Source: CAZPMO01 sp964587515
GTDB taxonomy: Bacteria; Pseudomonadota; Alphaproteobacteria; MPNO01
Length of the DNA: 15,827 bases
Assembly: GCA_964587515.1 (NCBI GenBank)
Contig: CAZPMO010000113.1
Location: 1-15,827, forward strand
Direction: 5' to 3'
Numbering within the stretch: the first letter of the stretch is position 1; every line of letters begins with the position of its first letter. This document shows positions 1 to 7,612 of this stretch, in pieces. Below the pieces are notes generated by a model that saw only the letters and a list, made by a program, of their open reading frames with translations, did not search any database and was not told where the DNA came from. A program made the position numbers and the translations under genes.

Positions 1-81
1 CGCATCGCGCTACGCGCCGCGCCTGCCCGAGAAGCCGATTTGCCTCCATCAAATGGTTCTATTTGGTCGGATAGCGCTCTG

Positions 82-102
82 GCGCGATAAGCAACATCGC
101 GC
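82..102 (-). terminator. stem-loop just downstream of dnaJ, possible weak terminator
   Basis: Perfect 7-base arms (GCGCGAT / ATCGCGC) flank a 7-base loop and lie 22 bases past the dnaJ stop codon on the minus strand. No T-run follows, so it is not a canonical intrinsic terminator. It could be an mRNA-end or intercistronic stem-loop. The remaining bases 1-81 show no gene I can recognise. Confidence 0.3.
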
Positions 103-123
103 GGCGGGCCCGCGAAATGGCCG

Positions 124-1284
124 CTATTCGGTCAGATCGTCCCAGAGTTCCTTGACCTTGGAGAAGAAACCCTCGGATTGGGGGTTGGTGGGCTTGCCGC
201 CCGATTGCCCCGCGGCGTCGAATTCCTTCAGCAGTTCCTGCTGGCGCTTGCCGAGATTAACCGGCGTCTCCACACTGATCTCGATATACATGTCGCCGCG
301 GCCGCGGCCATGCAGCCCCGTCATGCCCTTGCCGCGCAGACGAAACTGGTGCGCCGATTGGGTGCCGGCGGGAATCGTCACCTTGGCGCGGCCTCCGTCT
401 ATGGTCGGCACCTGTACCGAGCCGCCGAGCGCGGCGGTGGTCATCGGGATCGGCACCTCGCAAAAAATATTCTCGGCCTCGCGCTGGAACAGACGGTGGG
501 ACGAGACAGAAATGAAAATATAAAGATCGCCCGCCGGGGCGCCGCGAACGCCCGCCTCGCCTTCGCCGGACAGACGGATACGCGTGCCGTCCTCCACCCC
601 TTGCGGGATGTTCACGGAAAGCGTCTTTTCCTTGCGCACGCGGCCGGCGCCGGAACACGCCGTGCACGGTTTCTCGATCACCTGGCCGGCGCCGCCGCAG
701 GACGGACACGTGCGTTCGATGGTGAAGAAGCCCTGTTGGCTCCGTACTTTTCCGCGCCCGTGACAGCCGAGACAGCCGCTTGGCTTGCTGCCCGGCTCCG
801 CGCCATCGCCGTTACAGGTTTCGCAGGCCACCGAGGTCGGCACCTTGATGCGCGTTTCACGGCCCTTGAAGGCTTCCTCCAGGGTGATCTGCATATTGTA
901 TCTGAGGTCGGAGCCGCGCGCCGCGCCGGCCCCGGCGCCCGCACCGCCGCCGCCGCGACGTTCGCCCATGAAGTCGCCGAACATCTCGTCGAAAATGTCC
1001 GCGAAACCCGAGCCGAACTCGAATCCGCCGGCCTGGCCGCCGCCGCCCGGGCCGCCGCCTTCGAAGGCGGCATGGCCGAACCGGTCATAGGCGGCCCGTT
1101 TCTGCTCGTCCTTCAGGACGTCATAGGCCTCGCTGATTTCCTTGAATTTGGTCTCCGCGGTGTCATCGCCCGAATTACGGTCGGGGTGATACTGCATGGC
1201 CAGCTTGCGGTACGACTTCTTGAGGTCGTCCGCGCTGGCGTCGCGCGCGATACCGAGTGTTTCGTAATAATCTTGCTTGGCCAT
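124..1284 (-). CDS. dnaJ: chaperone protein DnaJ (Hsp40)
   Basis: Cytosolic J-domain co-chaperone that delivers unfolded clients to DnaK and stimulates its ATPase. The 386-residue product has the full class-I layout. The J domain carries HPD at residues 33-35. A Gly/Phe-rich linker runs from about 75 to 122. The zinc-finger domain has four CxxCxGxG repeats (cysteine pairs at 154/157, 171/174, 193/196 and 207/210). A C-terminal substrate-binding region follows. The length is normal for the family (about 375-385). The gene lies 75 bases downstream of dnaK on the same strand and is presumably co-transcribed with it. The ATG at 1284 begins the family-typical MAKQDYYETLG; the ribosome site is weak (an AGG about ten bases upstream). 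Confidence 0.98.
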   Translation of the reverse strand: MAKQDYYETLGIARDASADDLKKSYRKLAMQYHPDRNSGDDTAETKFKEISEAYDVLKDEQKRAAYDRFGHAAFEGGGPGGGGQAGGFEFGSGFADIFDEMFGDFMGERRGGGGAGAGAGAARGSDLRYNMQITLEEAFKGRETRIKVPTSVACETCNGDGAEPGSKPSGCLGCHGRGKVRSQQGFFTIERTCPSCGGAGQVIEKPCTACSGAGRVRKEKTLSVNIPQGVEDGTRIRLSGEGEAGVRGAPAGDLYIFISVSSHRLFQREAENIFCEVPIPMTTAALGGSVQVPTIDGGRAKVTIPAGTQSAHQFRLRGKGMTGLHGRGRGDMYIEISVETPVNLGKRQQELLKEFDAAGQSGGKPTNPQSEGFFSKVKELWDDLTE

Positions 1285-1359
1285 ACTGACGGAACCTGAT
1301 CGCGCGCCGCTTCGATTATCGCCCGAACGGCGACGCTTTCATTACCTGTACCCCGGGGC

Positions 1360-3300
1360 TCAGCCTGTCTGGTCCTTGCGGTCGTCGTCGACTTCCTCGA
1401 AGTCGGCATCGACCACCGTCGCGTCATCGCCTTCAGGCGGTGGCTGATCGGCCGGACCCGCTTCACCGGTTTCTGGCGCGGCGGCCTCGGATTCCTGCTG
1501 CGCCTTGTACATGGCCTCGCCGAGTTTCATGGCCGACTGGCCGAGCGCCTCGATCTTGGCCTTGATGGCCTCGAGATCCTCACCATCCATTATCTCGCGC
1601 AATGCCGCGATATCGGCCTCGATCGTCGATTTGTCCTCGTCCGGCACCTTGTCGCCGAACTCCGACAGGTTCTTTTCAGTGGAGTAGATCAAACCGTCGG
1701 CCTGGTTGTGCACCTCCACCTTCTCGCGACGATTCTTATCCTCCTCGGCGTGGGATTCGGCGTCCTTGACCATGCCATCGATGTCGGCGTCGGATAGACC
1801 GCCCGACGCCTGGATGCGGATCGCTTGTTCCTTGCCGGTCGCCTTGTCCTTGGCGCCGACATTGACGATGCCGTTGGCGTCGATATCGAAGGTGACCTCG
1901 ACCTGCGGCATGCCGCGCGGCGCGGGCGGAATGCCGACCAGATCGAACTGGCCGAGCAGTTTGTTGTCCGCCGCCATCTCGCGTTCGCCCTGGAAGACCC
2001 GAATGGTCACGGCGTTCTGGTTATCCTCGGCGGTGGAGAAGGTCTGACCTTTTTTCGTGGGGATGGTGGTGTTGCGGTCGATCAGTCGCGTGAACACGCC
2101 GCCCAGGGTCTCGATACCCAGCGAAAGTGGCGTCACGTCGAGCAGCAGCACGTCCTTCACATCGCCCTTAAGGACGCCGGCCTGGATTGCCGCGCCGATG
2201 GCCACGACCTCGTCCGGGTTGACGCCGCGATGCGGCTCGCGCCCGAAGATGTTCTTCACGGTCTCGAAAATCTTCGGCATGCGCGTCATGCCGCCGACCA
2301 GCACTACTTCGTTGATCTCGCCGGCCGAAAGACCGGCATCCTTCAGCGCCGCCTTGCACGGCCCGATGGTCCGTTCCACCAGCTCGTCGACCAGCGTTTC
2401 CAGCTTGGCGCGCGTGAGCTTGATGTTGAGATGCTTCGGTCCCGCCTGGTCGGCGGTGATAAAGGGCAAATTGACTTCCGTCTGCGCCGAGGCGGACAGC
2501 TCGATCTTGGCTTTCTCCGCGGCTTCCTTGAGGCGCTGGAGCGCAAGCGGGTCGTCGCGCAGATCGATCGTGTTCTCTTTTTTGAACTCGTCGGCGAGAT
2601 AGTCGATGATTCTCTGATCGAAATCCTCGCCGCCCAGGAAGGTGTCGCCGTTGGTCGACTTCACCTCGAATACGCCGTCGCCGATTTCTAGGATCGAGAT
2701 GTCGAACGTGCCGCCGCCCAAATCAAAGACGGCGATCGTGCCGGCTGCCTGCTTCTCCATGCCATAGGCCAGCGACGCGGCTGTCGGCTCGTTGATAATG
2801 CGCAACACGTCGAGTCCGGCGATCTTGCCGGCGTCCTTGGTCGCCTGGCGTTGTGAGTCGTTGAAATAGGCGGGCACCGTGACGACCGCCTCGGTCACTT
2901 CCTCGCCGAGATACGCCTCGGCGGTCTCCTTCATCTTCTGAAGGATGAAGGCGCTGATCTGGCTCGGCGAATATTGGTCGCTGTTGCATTCGACCCAGGC
3001 ATCGCCGTTTTGGGCCTCGACGATGTGGTAGGGGACCAGCGCCTTGTCCTTCTCGGTCGTCGGGTCGTCATAAGGGCGCCCGATCAGGCGTTTGATCGCA
3101 AACAGAGTGTTGGTCGGGTTGGTGACGGCCTGGCGCTTCGCGGCCTGTCCGACGAGGCGTTCGGATTCGCTGGTGAACGCCACCATCGACGGCGTGGTGC
3201 GCGCGCCTTCGCTGTTTTCGATTACCTTCGCGTCGGCGCCTTCCATGACAGCGACACAGGAATTGGTGGTCCCTAAATCGATACCGATCGCCTTGCCCAT
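1360..3300 (-). CDS. dnaK: molecular chaperone DnaK (Hsp70)
   Basis: ATP-dependent Hsp70 chaperone acting in the cytosol with DnaJ and GrpE. In alphaproteobacteria it also holds the heat-shock sigma factor RpoH in check. The 646-residue product starts with the phosphate-binding IGIDLGTTNS, carries the conserved AVVTVPAYFND and VFDLGGGTFD segments of the ATPase domain, and has the VLLLDVTPLSLGIETLGG junction to the substrate-binding domain. It ends in the usual acidic tail (DADFEEVDDD) with a few extra residues (RKDQTG). The start has an AGAGG ribosome site eight bases upstream. The order dnaK-dnaJ is standard. What is unusual is that grpE lies on the other side of an opposite-strand DUF1848 gene, so dnaK relies on its own promoter in 3301-3502. 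Confidence 0.99.
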   Translation of the reverse strand: MGKAIGIDLGTTNSCVAVMEGADAKVIENSEGARTTPSMVAFTSESERLVGQAAKRQAVTNPTNTLFAIKRLIGRPYDDPTTEKDKALVPYHIVEAQNGDAWVECNSDQYSPSQISAFILQKMKETAEAYLGEEVTEAVVTVPAYFNDSQRQATKDAGKIAGLDVLRIINEPTAASLAYGMEKQAAGTIAVFDLGGGTFDISILEIGDGVFEVKSTNGDTFLGGEDFDQRIIDYLADEFKKENTIDLRDDPLALQRLKEAAEKAKIELSASAQTEVNLPFITADQAGPKHLNIKLTRAKLETLVDELVERTIGPCKAALKDAGLSAGEINEVVLVGGMTRMPKIFETVKNIFGREPHRGVNPDEVVAIGAAIQAGVLKGDVKDVLLLDVTPLSLGIETLGGVFTRLIDRNTTIPTKKGQTFSTAEDNQNAVTIRVFQGEREMAADNKLLGQFDLVGIPPAPRGMPQVEVTFDIDANGIVNVGAKDKATGKEQAIRIQASGGLSDADIDGMVKDAESHAEEDKNRREKVEVHNQADGLIYSTEKNLSEFGDKVPDEDKSTIEADIAALREIMDGEDLEAIKAKIEALGQSAMKLGEAMYKAQQESEAAAPETGEAGPADQPPPEGDDATVVDADFEEVDDDRKDQTG

Positions 3301-3399
3301 ATCCTTATCCCTCTTACGTCGGCGGGTCCCTTTGGCCCTTTTAAGGCGCCTTTCGAGAACCCCTGACCTCTAAAACGGTTCACACAATCGCTCCGCGAA

Positions 3400-3429
3400 T
3401 ATATAGGGTTCCTGCCCGGCGCGTACAAC
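3400..3429 (-). promoter_or_regulatory. candidate dnaK promoter (RpoH-like and/or sigma70)
   Basis: On the minus strand, GTTGTAC (3429-3423) is followed after 14 bases by CCCTATAT (3408-3401). This fits the sigma32 pattern CTTGAAA-N13/14-CCCCATNT well in the -10 half and moderately in the -35 half. The same bases can be read as a sigma70 box pair, TTGTAC-N17-TATATA (-10 at 3405-3400). The predicted start, near 3393, leaves a roughly 90-base leader before the dnaK ATG. Heat-shock control is expected for dnaK; the sigma-factor assignment is inference from motif match only. Confidence 0.5.
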
Positions 3430-3502
3430 CGGTCAGCGCCTCTCAATCGGGCGATATTTCCGCGACGGGCGGGCGGGCGAAACATCTTGCGGCGGCCATG
3501 GC

Positions 3503-4384
3503 ATGATCGTCTCGGCGAGTTACCGGACCGATATTCCAGCCTTCTACGGGCCCTGGTTCATGAACCGGCTGAATGCCGGGTTTTGCGATGTCGTGAACCC
3601 ATATGGCGGCCGGGTGAGCCGGGTTGCGCTCGATCCGGCATCGGTCTCCGGGCTGGTGTTCTGGACCAAGAATATCGGCCCGTTCGCGGAGGCGCTCGAG
3701 GATATCCGGGGGCGGGGGTATCCGTTCACCGTACAGTACACCATCAATAATCTGCCGCGCGCGCTGGAGACCTCCGTCACCGATTGGGCGCGCTCGGCCG
3801 CCCACTTTCATGATCTGGCGCGCGCATTCGGTCCGCGCGTCGCGGTGTGGCGCTACGACCCTATCATCGTAACCTCGCTGACGCCGCCCGACTGGCACGT
3901 GGAGAATTTCCACCGCATAGCACGGCGTCTCCGGGGGGCGACGGACGAGGCGGTGATTTCCTTCGCCCATATCTATGCGAAGACGCGGCGCAATCTCGAC
4001 ATCGCGGCCGGCGATCATGGCATTACGTGGCGCGACCCGGACCCGGACGAGAAACGCCAGATCGCGTCACGCCTGGCCGCGATCGCCGCCGATGTAGGCA
4101 TGACGCTGACCATATGCGCCCAGAACGATTTTCTGATCGCGGGCGCCGCGCCGGCGCGTTGCATCGACGCCGACCGGCTAAGCGACGTCGCGGGCCGCCC
4201 CATCGCGGCGCGGATCAAAGGCAACCGGCCCGATTGCGGCTGTTTCGAATCCCGGGATATCGGCGATTACGACACCTGTCCGCATGGCTGCGTCTATTGC
4301 TACGCGGTACGGTCGCGCCCGACGGCGCACCGCCGATTCGCGTCGCATGACCCGGCCGGCGAGACGCTGCGCCCGCGCCGCTAA
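3503..4384 (+). CDS. DUF1848 family protein with C-terminal cysteine cluster (putative Fe-S protein)
   Basis: A 293-residue protein of the DUF1848 family, whose biochemical role is not established. The family signature is clear: an N-terminal SASYRTDIPAFYGPWF, then NPYGG, FWTKN, QYTINNLP and WRYDPI. The C-terminus has cysteines at residues 245, 247, 259, 263 and 266. The last three form C-x3-C-x2-C in the context DTCPHGCVYCYA. That spacing is the one used by radical-SAM enzymes for a 4Fe-4S cluster, but here it is at the end of the protein, so a metal or Fe-S site is a reasonable guess and radical-SAM chemistry is not demonstrated. The ATG at 3503 is set by the conserved N-terminus; no strong ribosome site is visible. 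It sits between grpE and dnaK on the opposite strand, with its stop one base from the grpE stop. No membrane segment or signal peptide is seen. Confidence 0.85.
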   Translation: MIVSASYRTDIPAFYGPWFMNRLNAGFCDVVNPYGGRVSRVALDPASVSGLVFWTKNIGPFAEALEDIRGRGYPFTVQYTINNLPRALETSVTDWARSAAHFHDLARAFGPRVAVWRYDPIIVTSLTPPDWHVENFHRIARRLRGATDEAVISFAHIYAKTRRNLDIAAGDHGITWRDPDPDEKRQIASRLAAIAADVGMTLTICAQNDFLIAGAAPARCIDADRLSDVAGRPIAARIKGNRPDCGCFESRDIGDYDTCPHGCVYCYAVRSRPTAHRRFASHDPAGETLRPRR

Positions 4385-4385
4385 A

Positions 4386-5024
4386 TTATACCGTGGTGTC
4401 GACGTGTTCGTGTTCGGTGGGTTCCTCGGTGGCCTTGGCCACCGCAACCTTGGCCGCGCGCAGCAGGCGCTGGTTCAGCACATAGCCAACCTCGAAGACC
4501 TGCACCACCGTGCCGGGTTCGGCGTCCGCGCTCGGCATTTCGAACATGGCCTCGTGAAAATCGTGATTGAATTTCTCGCCCATCGGATCGATTCGCTCGA
4601 TGCCGTGGCGATCGAACGCCGATGTGATTTCACGCTCCGTCAGGCGGACGCCGTCGGCAAGCGCCTTCGCGGCCTCGTCGCTCGCCTCGTTTTCTTCCGG
4701 AGCGGCTTCCAGCGCCCGGCGCAGATTATCCGCCACCGACAACATGTCGCGCGCGAAGTTCGCGATCGCATATTTCGCGGTGTCCTCGCGTTCCTTCTTG
4801 GCGCGCCGACGAATGTTCTCGCCATCGGCCAGGGCGCGCAGCAGCTTGTCGTTAAGCGCGGCGATTTCAATTGCCGGGTCCGGCTCCTCGGGGACGGCCT
4901 CCGCTTCGTGATCTTCGGCCGGCGGAGTTCCCTCGGTGGCATCGGCCGCCTGGGCGTCCGTCGTTTCTTCGGGTTCTTCCGTTTTCGGAGATTCCTCGGG
5001 CTGGCTTTTATCCTGTTCACTCAT
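4386..5024 (-). CDS. grpE: nucleotide exchange factor GrpE
   Basis: Cytosolic exchange factor that releases ADP from DnaK during the chaperone cycle. The 212-residue product has the expected parts. Residues 1 to about 50 are a disordered Glu/Pro/Ala-rich tail. A long helix follows (LRALADGENIRRRAKKEREDT) that forms the dimer stalk. The C-terminal head carries the GrpE signature DPMGEKFNHDFHEAMFE and the GYVLNQRLLRAAKVAVAK stretch. The ATG overlaps the hrcA stop as ATGA, so the two are translationally coupled. The convergent DUF1848 gene ends one base away. Confidence 0.97.
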   Translation of the reverse strand: MSEQDKSQPEESPKTEEPEETTDAQAADATEGTPPAEDHEAEAVPEEPDPAIEIAALNDKLLRALADGENIRRRAKKEREDTAKYAIANFARDMLSVADNLRRALEAAPEENEASDEAAKALADGVRLTEREITSAFDRHGIERIDPMGEKFNHDFHEAMFEMPSADAEPGTVVQVFEVGYVLNQRLLRAAKVAVAKATEEPTEHEHVDTTV

Positions 5025-6097
5025 GACGCAATCCGATCAGACTGTCCGACGAGTCGGCTCACTACTTTCGCCGTATAATCGACGATGGGGATAATTCGGG
5101 CATAATTAATGCGCGTCGGGCCGATGACCCCGATCGCGCCGACGATCTTATTGCTGCTACCGGTATAGGGCGCCACCACCATCGAGCAACCCGCGAGGTT
5201 GAACAGCGTGTTCTCGGCGCCGATAAAAATCTGCACGCCGTCGGCAAGTCCCGACAGGCTCAGCAGTCGGGCAAGCAGCTCGCGCCGTTCGAGCGCTTCG
5301 AAAAGATTGCGGATGCGCTCCAGATCGCTGAGCGCCGCGATATCGTCCAGAAGATGCGCCTGTCCCCTGACGATCAGCGACCCACCGGCGTCTTCGCCGG
5401 CCCAGGTCGCGAGCCCGGCCTCGACCACACCCGCGGTGAGTTCATCGAGCTGCGCCTGGCGGTCGACGATCTCGCGCTGAATGTCACCGAGCGCCTCTTC
5501 CAGGGTGCGTCCGATCAGCCGCGCGTTGAGAAAATTCCCGGCCTCGGTCAACGCGGAGGGCGGCGTTCCCATGGGAATCTCGATAATGCGATTCTCGACG
5601 AGGCCCCCCTCGCTGACCAGGACCACCAAGGCGCGGCCGTCACCGAGGTTGACGAATTCGGTATGTTTCAGCGGCCGGTCCACCTTGGGCGCGACCACAA
5701 GGCTGGCGCAGCCGGCCAACCCCGACAGCACCGTGGTCGCTTCCGACAACGCCTCTGTAACGCTCTTGCCGGCGGCGGCGCACTGGCTCTCGATGCCCTC
5801 GCGCTCGTCATGGGTAAGCTCGCCGACTTCCAGCAGCCCGTCGACGAAAAGCCGCAACCCGGCATCCGTCGGCAGGCGCCCGGCGGAGGTGTGCGGCGCG
5901 AACAGCAGACCCATCTCCTCCAGGTCGGCCATTACGTTCCGGATTGTCGCCGGCGACAGCGGAACGTCGAGCCGGCGCGACAGCGTGCGCGATCCGATCG
6001 GCTCGCCGGTCGTGACGAATTCCTCGACGATTTCGCGAAATACTTCGCGTGATCGATCGTTCAATTCGCTGATCATGCCTTTCGGCGGATTTTCCAT
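5021..6097 (-). CDS. hrcA: heat-inducible transcription repressor HrcA
   Basis: DNA-binding repressor of chaperone genes that normally recognises the CIRCE inverted repeat; in alphaproteobacteria its usual target is groESL. The N-terminal winged helix is clear (LNDRSREVFREIVEEFVTTG, then TIRNVMADLEEMGLL and HTSAGRLPTD). The long C-terminal domain ends in the family-typical GPTRINYARIIPIVDYTAKVV. I chose the ATG at 6097 (358 residues). The in-frame TTG at 6151 is itself the -35 box of a good promoter, and the ATG at 6076 is the only other likely start. The gene is first in an hrcA-grpE operon. I found no CIRCE repeat in this window, so there is no sign of autoregulation here. Confidence 0.95.
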   Translation of the reverse strand: MENPPKGMISELNDRSREVFREIVEEFVTTGEPIGSRTLSRRLDVPLSPATIRNVMADLEEMGLLFAPHTSAGRLPTDAGLRLFVDGLLEVGELTHDEREGIESQCAAAGKSVTEALSEATTVLSGLAGCASLVVAPKVDRPLKHTEFVNLGDGRALVVLVSEGGLVENRIIEIPMGTPPSALTEAGNFLNARLIGRTLEEALGDIQREIVDRQAQLDELTAGVVEAGLATWAGEDAGGSLIVRGQAHLLDDIAALSDLERIRNLFEALERRELLARLLSLSGLADGVQIFIGAENTLFNLAGCSMVVAPYTGSSNKIVGAIGVIGPTRINYARIIPIVDYTAKVVSRLVGQSDRIAS

Positions 6098-6122
6098 CAC
6101 GGTCTCATCTGTTCGTGCACAG

Positions 6123-6151
6123 AATCTAGTAATCGTGCGCCCTAGCGTCAA
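6123..6151 (-). promoter_or_regulatory. candidate sigma70 promoter for hrcA-grpE
   Basis: On the minus strand, TTGACG (6151-6146) is separated by exactly 17 bases from TAGATT (6128-6123). This is a close match to the TTGACA-N17-TATAAT pattern. Predicted transcription would start near 6116, about 20 bases before the chosen hrcA ATG. Confidence 0.5.
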
Positions 6152-6207
6152 TGTTACGCCGGTCCGCCATCTTAACCTACTGGACGGTCCGGCGCGCGCG
6201 GGCTAGC

Positions 6208-6237
6208 TTGCCCCGGCCGCCGCGAAGCGGTTATTAC
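6208..6237 (+). promoter_or_regulatory. candidate promoter for rph-rdgB-hemW
   Basis: TTGCCC (6208-6213), an 18-base spacer, then TATTAC (6232-6237), placed about 28 bases before the rph ATG in the hrcA/rph divergent gap. The match is fair, and it is the best pair I could find there. Confidence 0.35.
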
Positions 6238-6265
6238 CATCTTCTGTAGCACATAAGGAGAGCCC

Positions 6266-6985
6266 ATGCGTCCGTCCGGCCGCAACGACGACGAATTACG
6301 CCCAATAAGCCTTGAGCCCGGGTTCAGCCGATACGCCGAAGGCTCCTGCATGGCGCGTTTTGGCGAAACCCATGTTCTGTGCGCGGCCACGGTCGAGGAG
6401 CGGGTGCCGCCGTTCCTGCGCAATACGGGGCGCGGCTGGGTCACCGCCGAATACGGCATGTTGCCGCGATCCACCCATGATCGCACCGACCGCGAGGCGG
6501 CGCGCGGCAAACAGGGTGGACGCACCATGGAAATCCAGCGTCTGATCGGCCGGTCGTTGCGCGCGGTCATCGACCTCGAAGCGCTGGGCGAACGACAGAT
6601 CAGGCTCGACTGCGACGTAATCCAGGCCGATGGCGGCACCCGCACCGCGGCGATTACCGGCGCCTGGGTCGCGCTTCGCAACGCGGTCAATCAACTGCAG
6701 GCCAGCGGCAAGCTTTCGAAAGACCCGCTTTACGAGTCCGTCGCCGCCGTGTCCTGCGGCATTTTCGAGGGCGCGCCGGTGCTCGACCTCGACTATGACG
6801 AGGACAGCAACGCCCAGGCCGACGCCAATTTCGTGATGACCGGATCCGGCGGAATCGTCGAAGTTCAGGCGACGGCGGAGACCGAATCCTTCGACCGCGA
6901 ACGGTTCACCGCCATGCTCGATCTCGCCACCGCCGGTATCGCGCGGCTTGGGGAGATGCAGCGTCTTGCCCTCGACGGGGCCTGA
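6266..6985 (+). CDS. rph: ribonuclease PH
   Basis: Phosphate-dependent 3'-to-5' exoribonuclease that trims tRNA precursors and takes part in rRNA turnover. The 239-residue protein is full length. It shows the RNase PH landmarks: RPSGRNDDELRPI at the N-terminus, GRGWVTAEYGMLPRSTHDR in the phosphate/active-site region, the arginine-rich QRLIGRSLRAV, DCDVIQADGGTRTAAITGAW, and the acidic DLDYDEDS holding the catalytic aspartates. The start has a strong AAGGAG ribosome site with six-base spacing. It leads a plus-strand operon with rdgB (15 bases downstream) and hemW, a common alphaproteobacterial arrangement next to hrcA. Confidence 0.98.
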   Translation: MRPSGRNDDELRPISLEPGFSRYAEGSCMARFGETHVLCAATVEERVPPFLRNTGRGWVTAEYGMLPRSTHDRTDREAARGKQGGRTMEIQRLIGRSLRAVIDLEALGERQIRLDCDVIQADGGTRTAAITGAWVALRNAVNQLQASGKLSKDPLYESVAAVSCGIFEGAPVLDLDYDEDSNAQADANFVMTGSGGIVEVQATAETESFDRERFTAMLDLATAGIARLGEMQRLALDGA

Positions 6986-7000
6986 CGGCGGCGCCGCGAT

Positions 7001-7612
7001 ATGGCCCGGCATTTTTCCGGAGATACGCTGATCATCGCCAGCCATAACCCGGGCAAGGTGCGGGAAATCGCGGAACTGCTGTCGCCATTTTCGGTGACAG
7101 TGCGTTCGGCCAGCGATCTCGGTCTCGACGAGCCCGAGGAAACCGGGATCACATTCCAGGAAAACGCGGAGTTGAAGGCGCGCGCGGCCGCAGAAGCGAC
7201 CGGCCTGCCCGCGCTGGCCGATGATTCCGGGATCGTGGTGGCGGCGCTCGATGGCGCGCCCGGCATCCATTCGGCGCGCTGGGGCGGCGCGGCCAAGGAT
7301 TTCGCGTTCGCGATGGCGCGGGTCCACCGGGAAATCGGCGACGATGCCGATCGGAGCGCCTGGTTTACTTCCGTGTTGTCGTTGTGCTGGCCCGACGGTC
7401 ACTGCGAATCCTTCGAGGGACGCGCCGTCGGACACGTCGTCTGGCCGCCGCGCGGCGACAACGGTTTCGGCTATGACCCGATGTTCCAGCCCGACGGGCT
7501 CGATCTCACCTTCGGCGAGATGGAACACGCCGCCAAGGAGGAGATCAGCCACCGCACCGATGCATTCCGAAAACTCATAACGGCCTGTTTCGCCGCCGAA
7601 GAAGATGGCTGA
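7001..7612 (+). CDS. rdgB: XTP/dITP diphosphohydrolase RdgB (Ham1 family)
   Basis: House-cleaning pyrophosphatase that hydrolyses dITP, XTP and related deaminated purine nucleotides to monophosphates, keeping them out of DNA and RNA. The 203-residue product has the family markers in order: IIASHNPGKVREI (substrate-binding SHNPGK), TGITFQENAELKARAAA, the metal-site LPALADDSGI, GAPGIHSARWGG, the DNGFGYDPMF loop, and EEISHRTDAF near the end. It lies directly after rph and overlaps the hemW start by 8 bases, so co-translation is likely. Confidence 0.97.
   Translation: MARHFSGDTLIIASHNPGKVREIAELLSPFSVTVRSASDLGLDEPEETGITFQENAELKARAAAEATGLPALADDSGIVVAALDGAPGIHSARWGGAAKDFAFAMARVHREIGDDADRSAWFTSVLSLCWPDGHCESFEGRAVGHVVWPPRGDNGFGYDPMFQPDGLDLTFGEMEHAAKEEISHRTDAFRKLITACFAAEEDG

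Noticed and set aside
1..49. Start of another minus-strand gene (ATG at 49, MEANRLLGQARR...)
   Set aside because: Only 16 codons are in the window, there is no ribosome site, and it does not resemble the gene often found after dnaJ (dapB).
178..1299. Long plus-strand open frame opposite dnaJ
   Set aside because: It is the antisense of a certain dnaJ gene in GC-rich DNA; its Ala/Arg-rich translation shows no family features.
3468..3480. G-rich run (GGGCGGGCGGGC) as a G-quadruplex
   Set aside because: Only three close GGG runs are present; a fourth needs a loop of about 16 bases, and such runs are expected in this base composition.
6098..6151. TTG start for hrcA at 6151
   Set aside because: The TTG is the -35 box of a good promoter, and the extra 18 residues are not typical of HrcA.
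6098..6265. CIRCE operator for HrcA
   Set aside because: I looked for the TTAGCACTC/GAGTGCTAA arms here and upstream of dnaK and did not find them.
6296..7552. 418-codon minus-strand frame opposite rph and rdgB
   Set aside because: It spans two certain genes on the other strand and reads as an antisense shadow.
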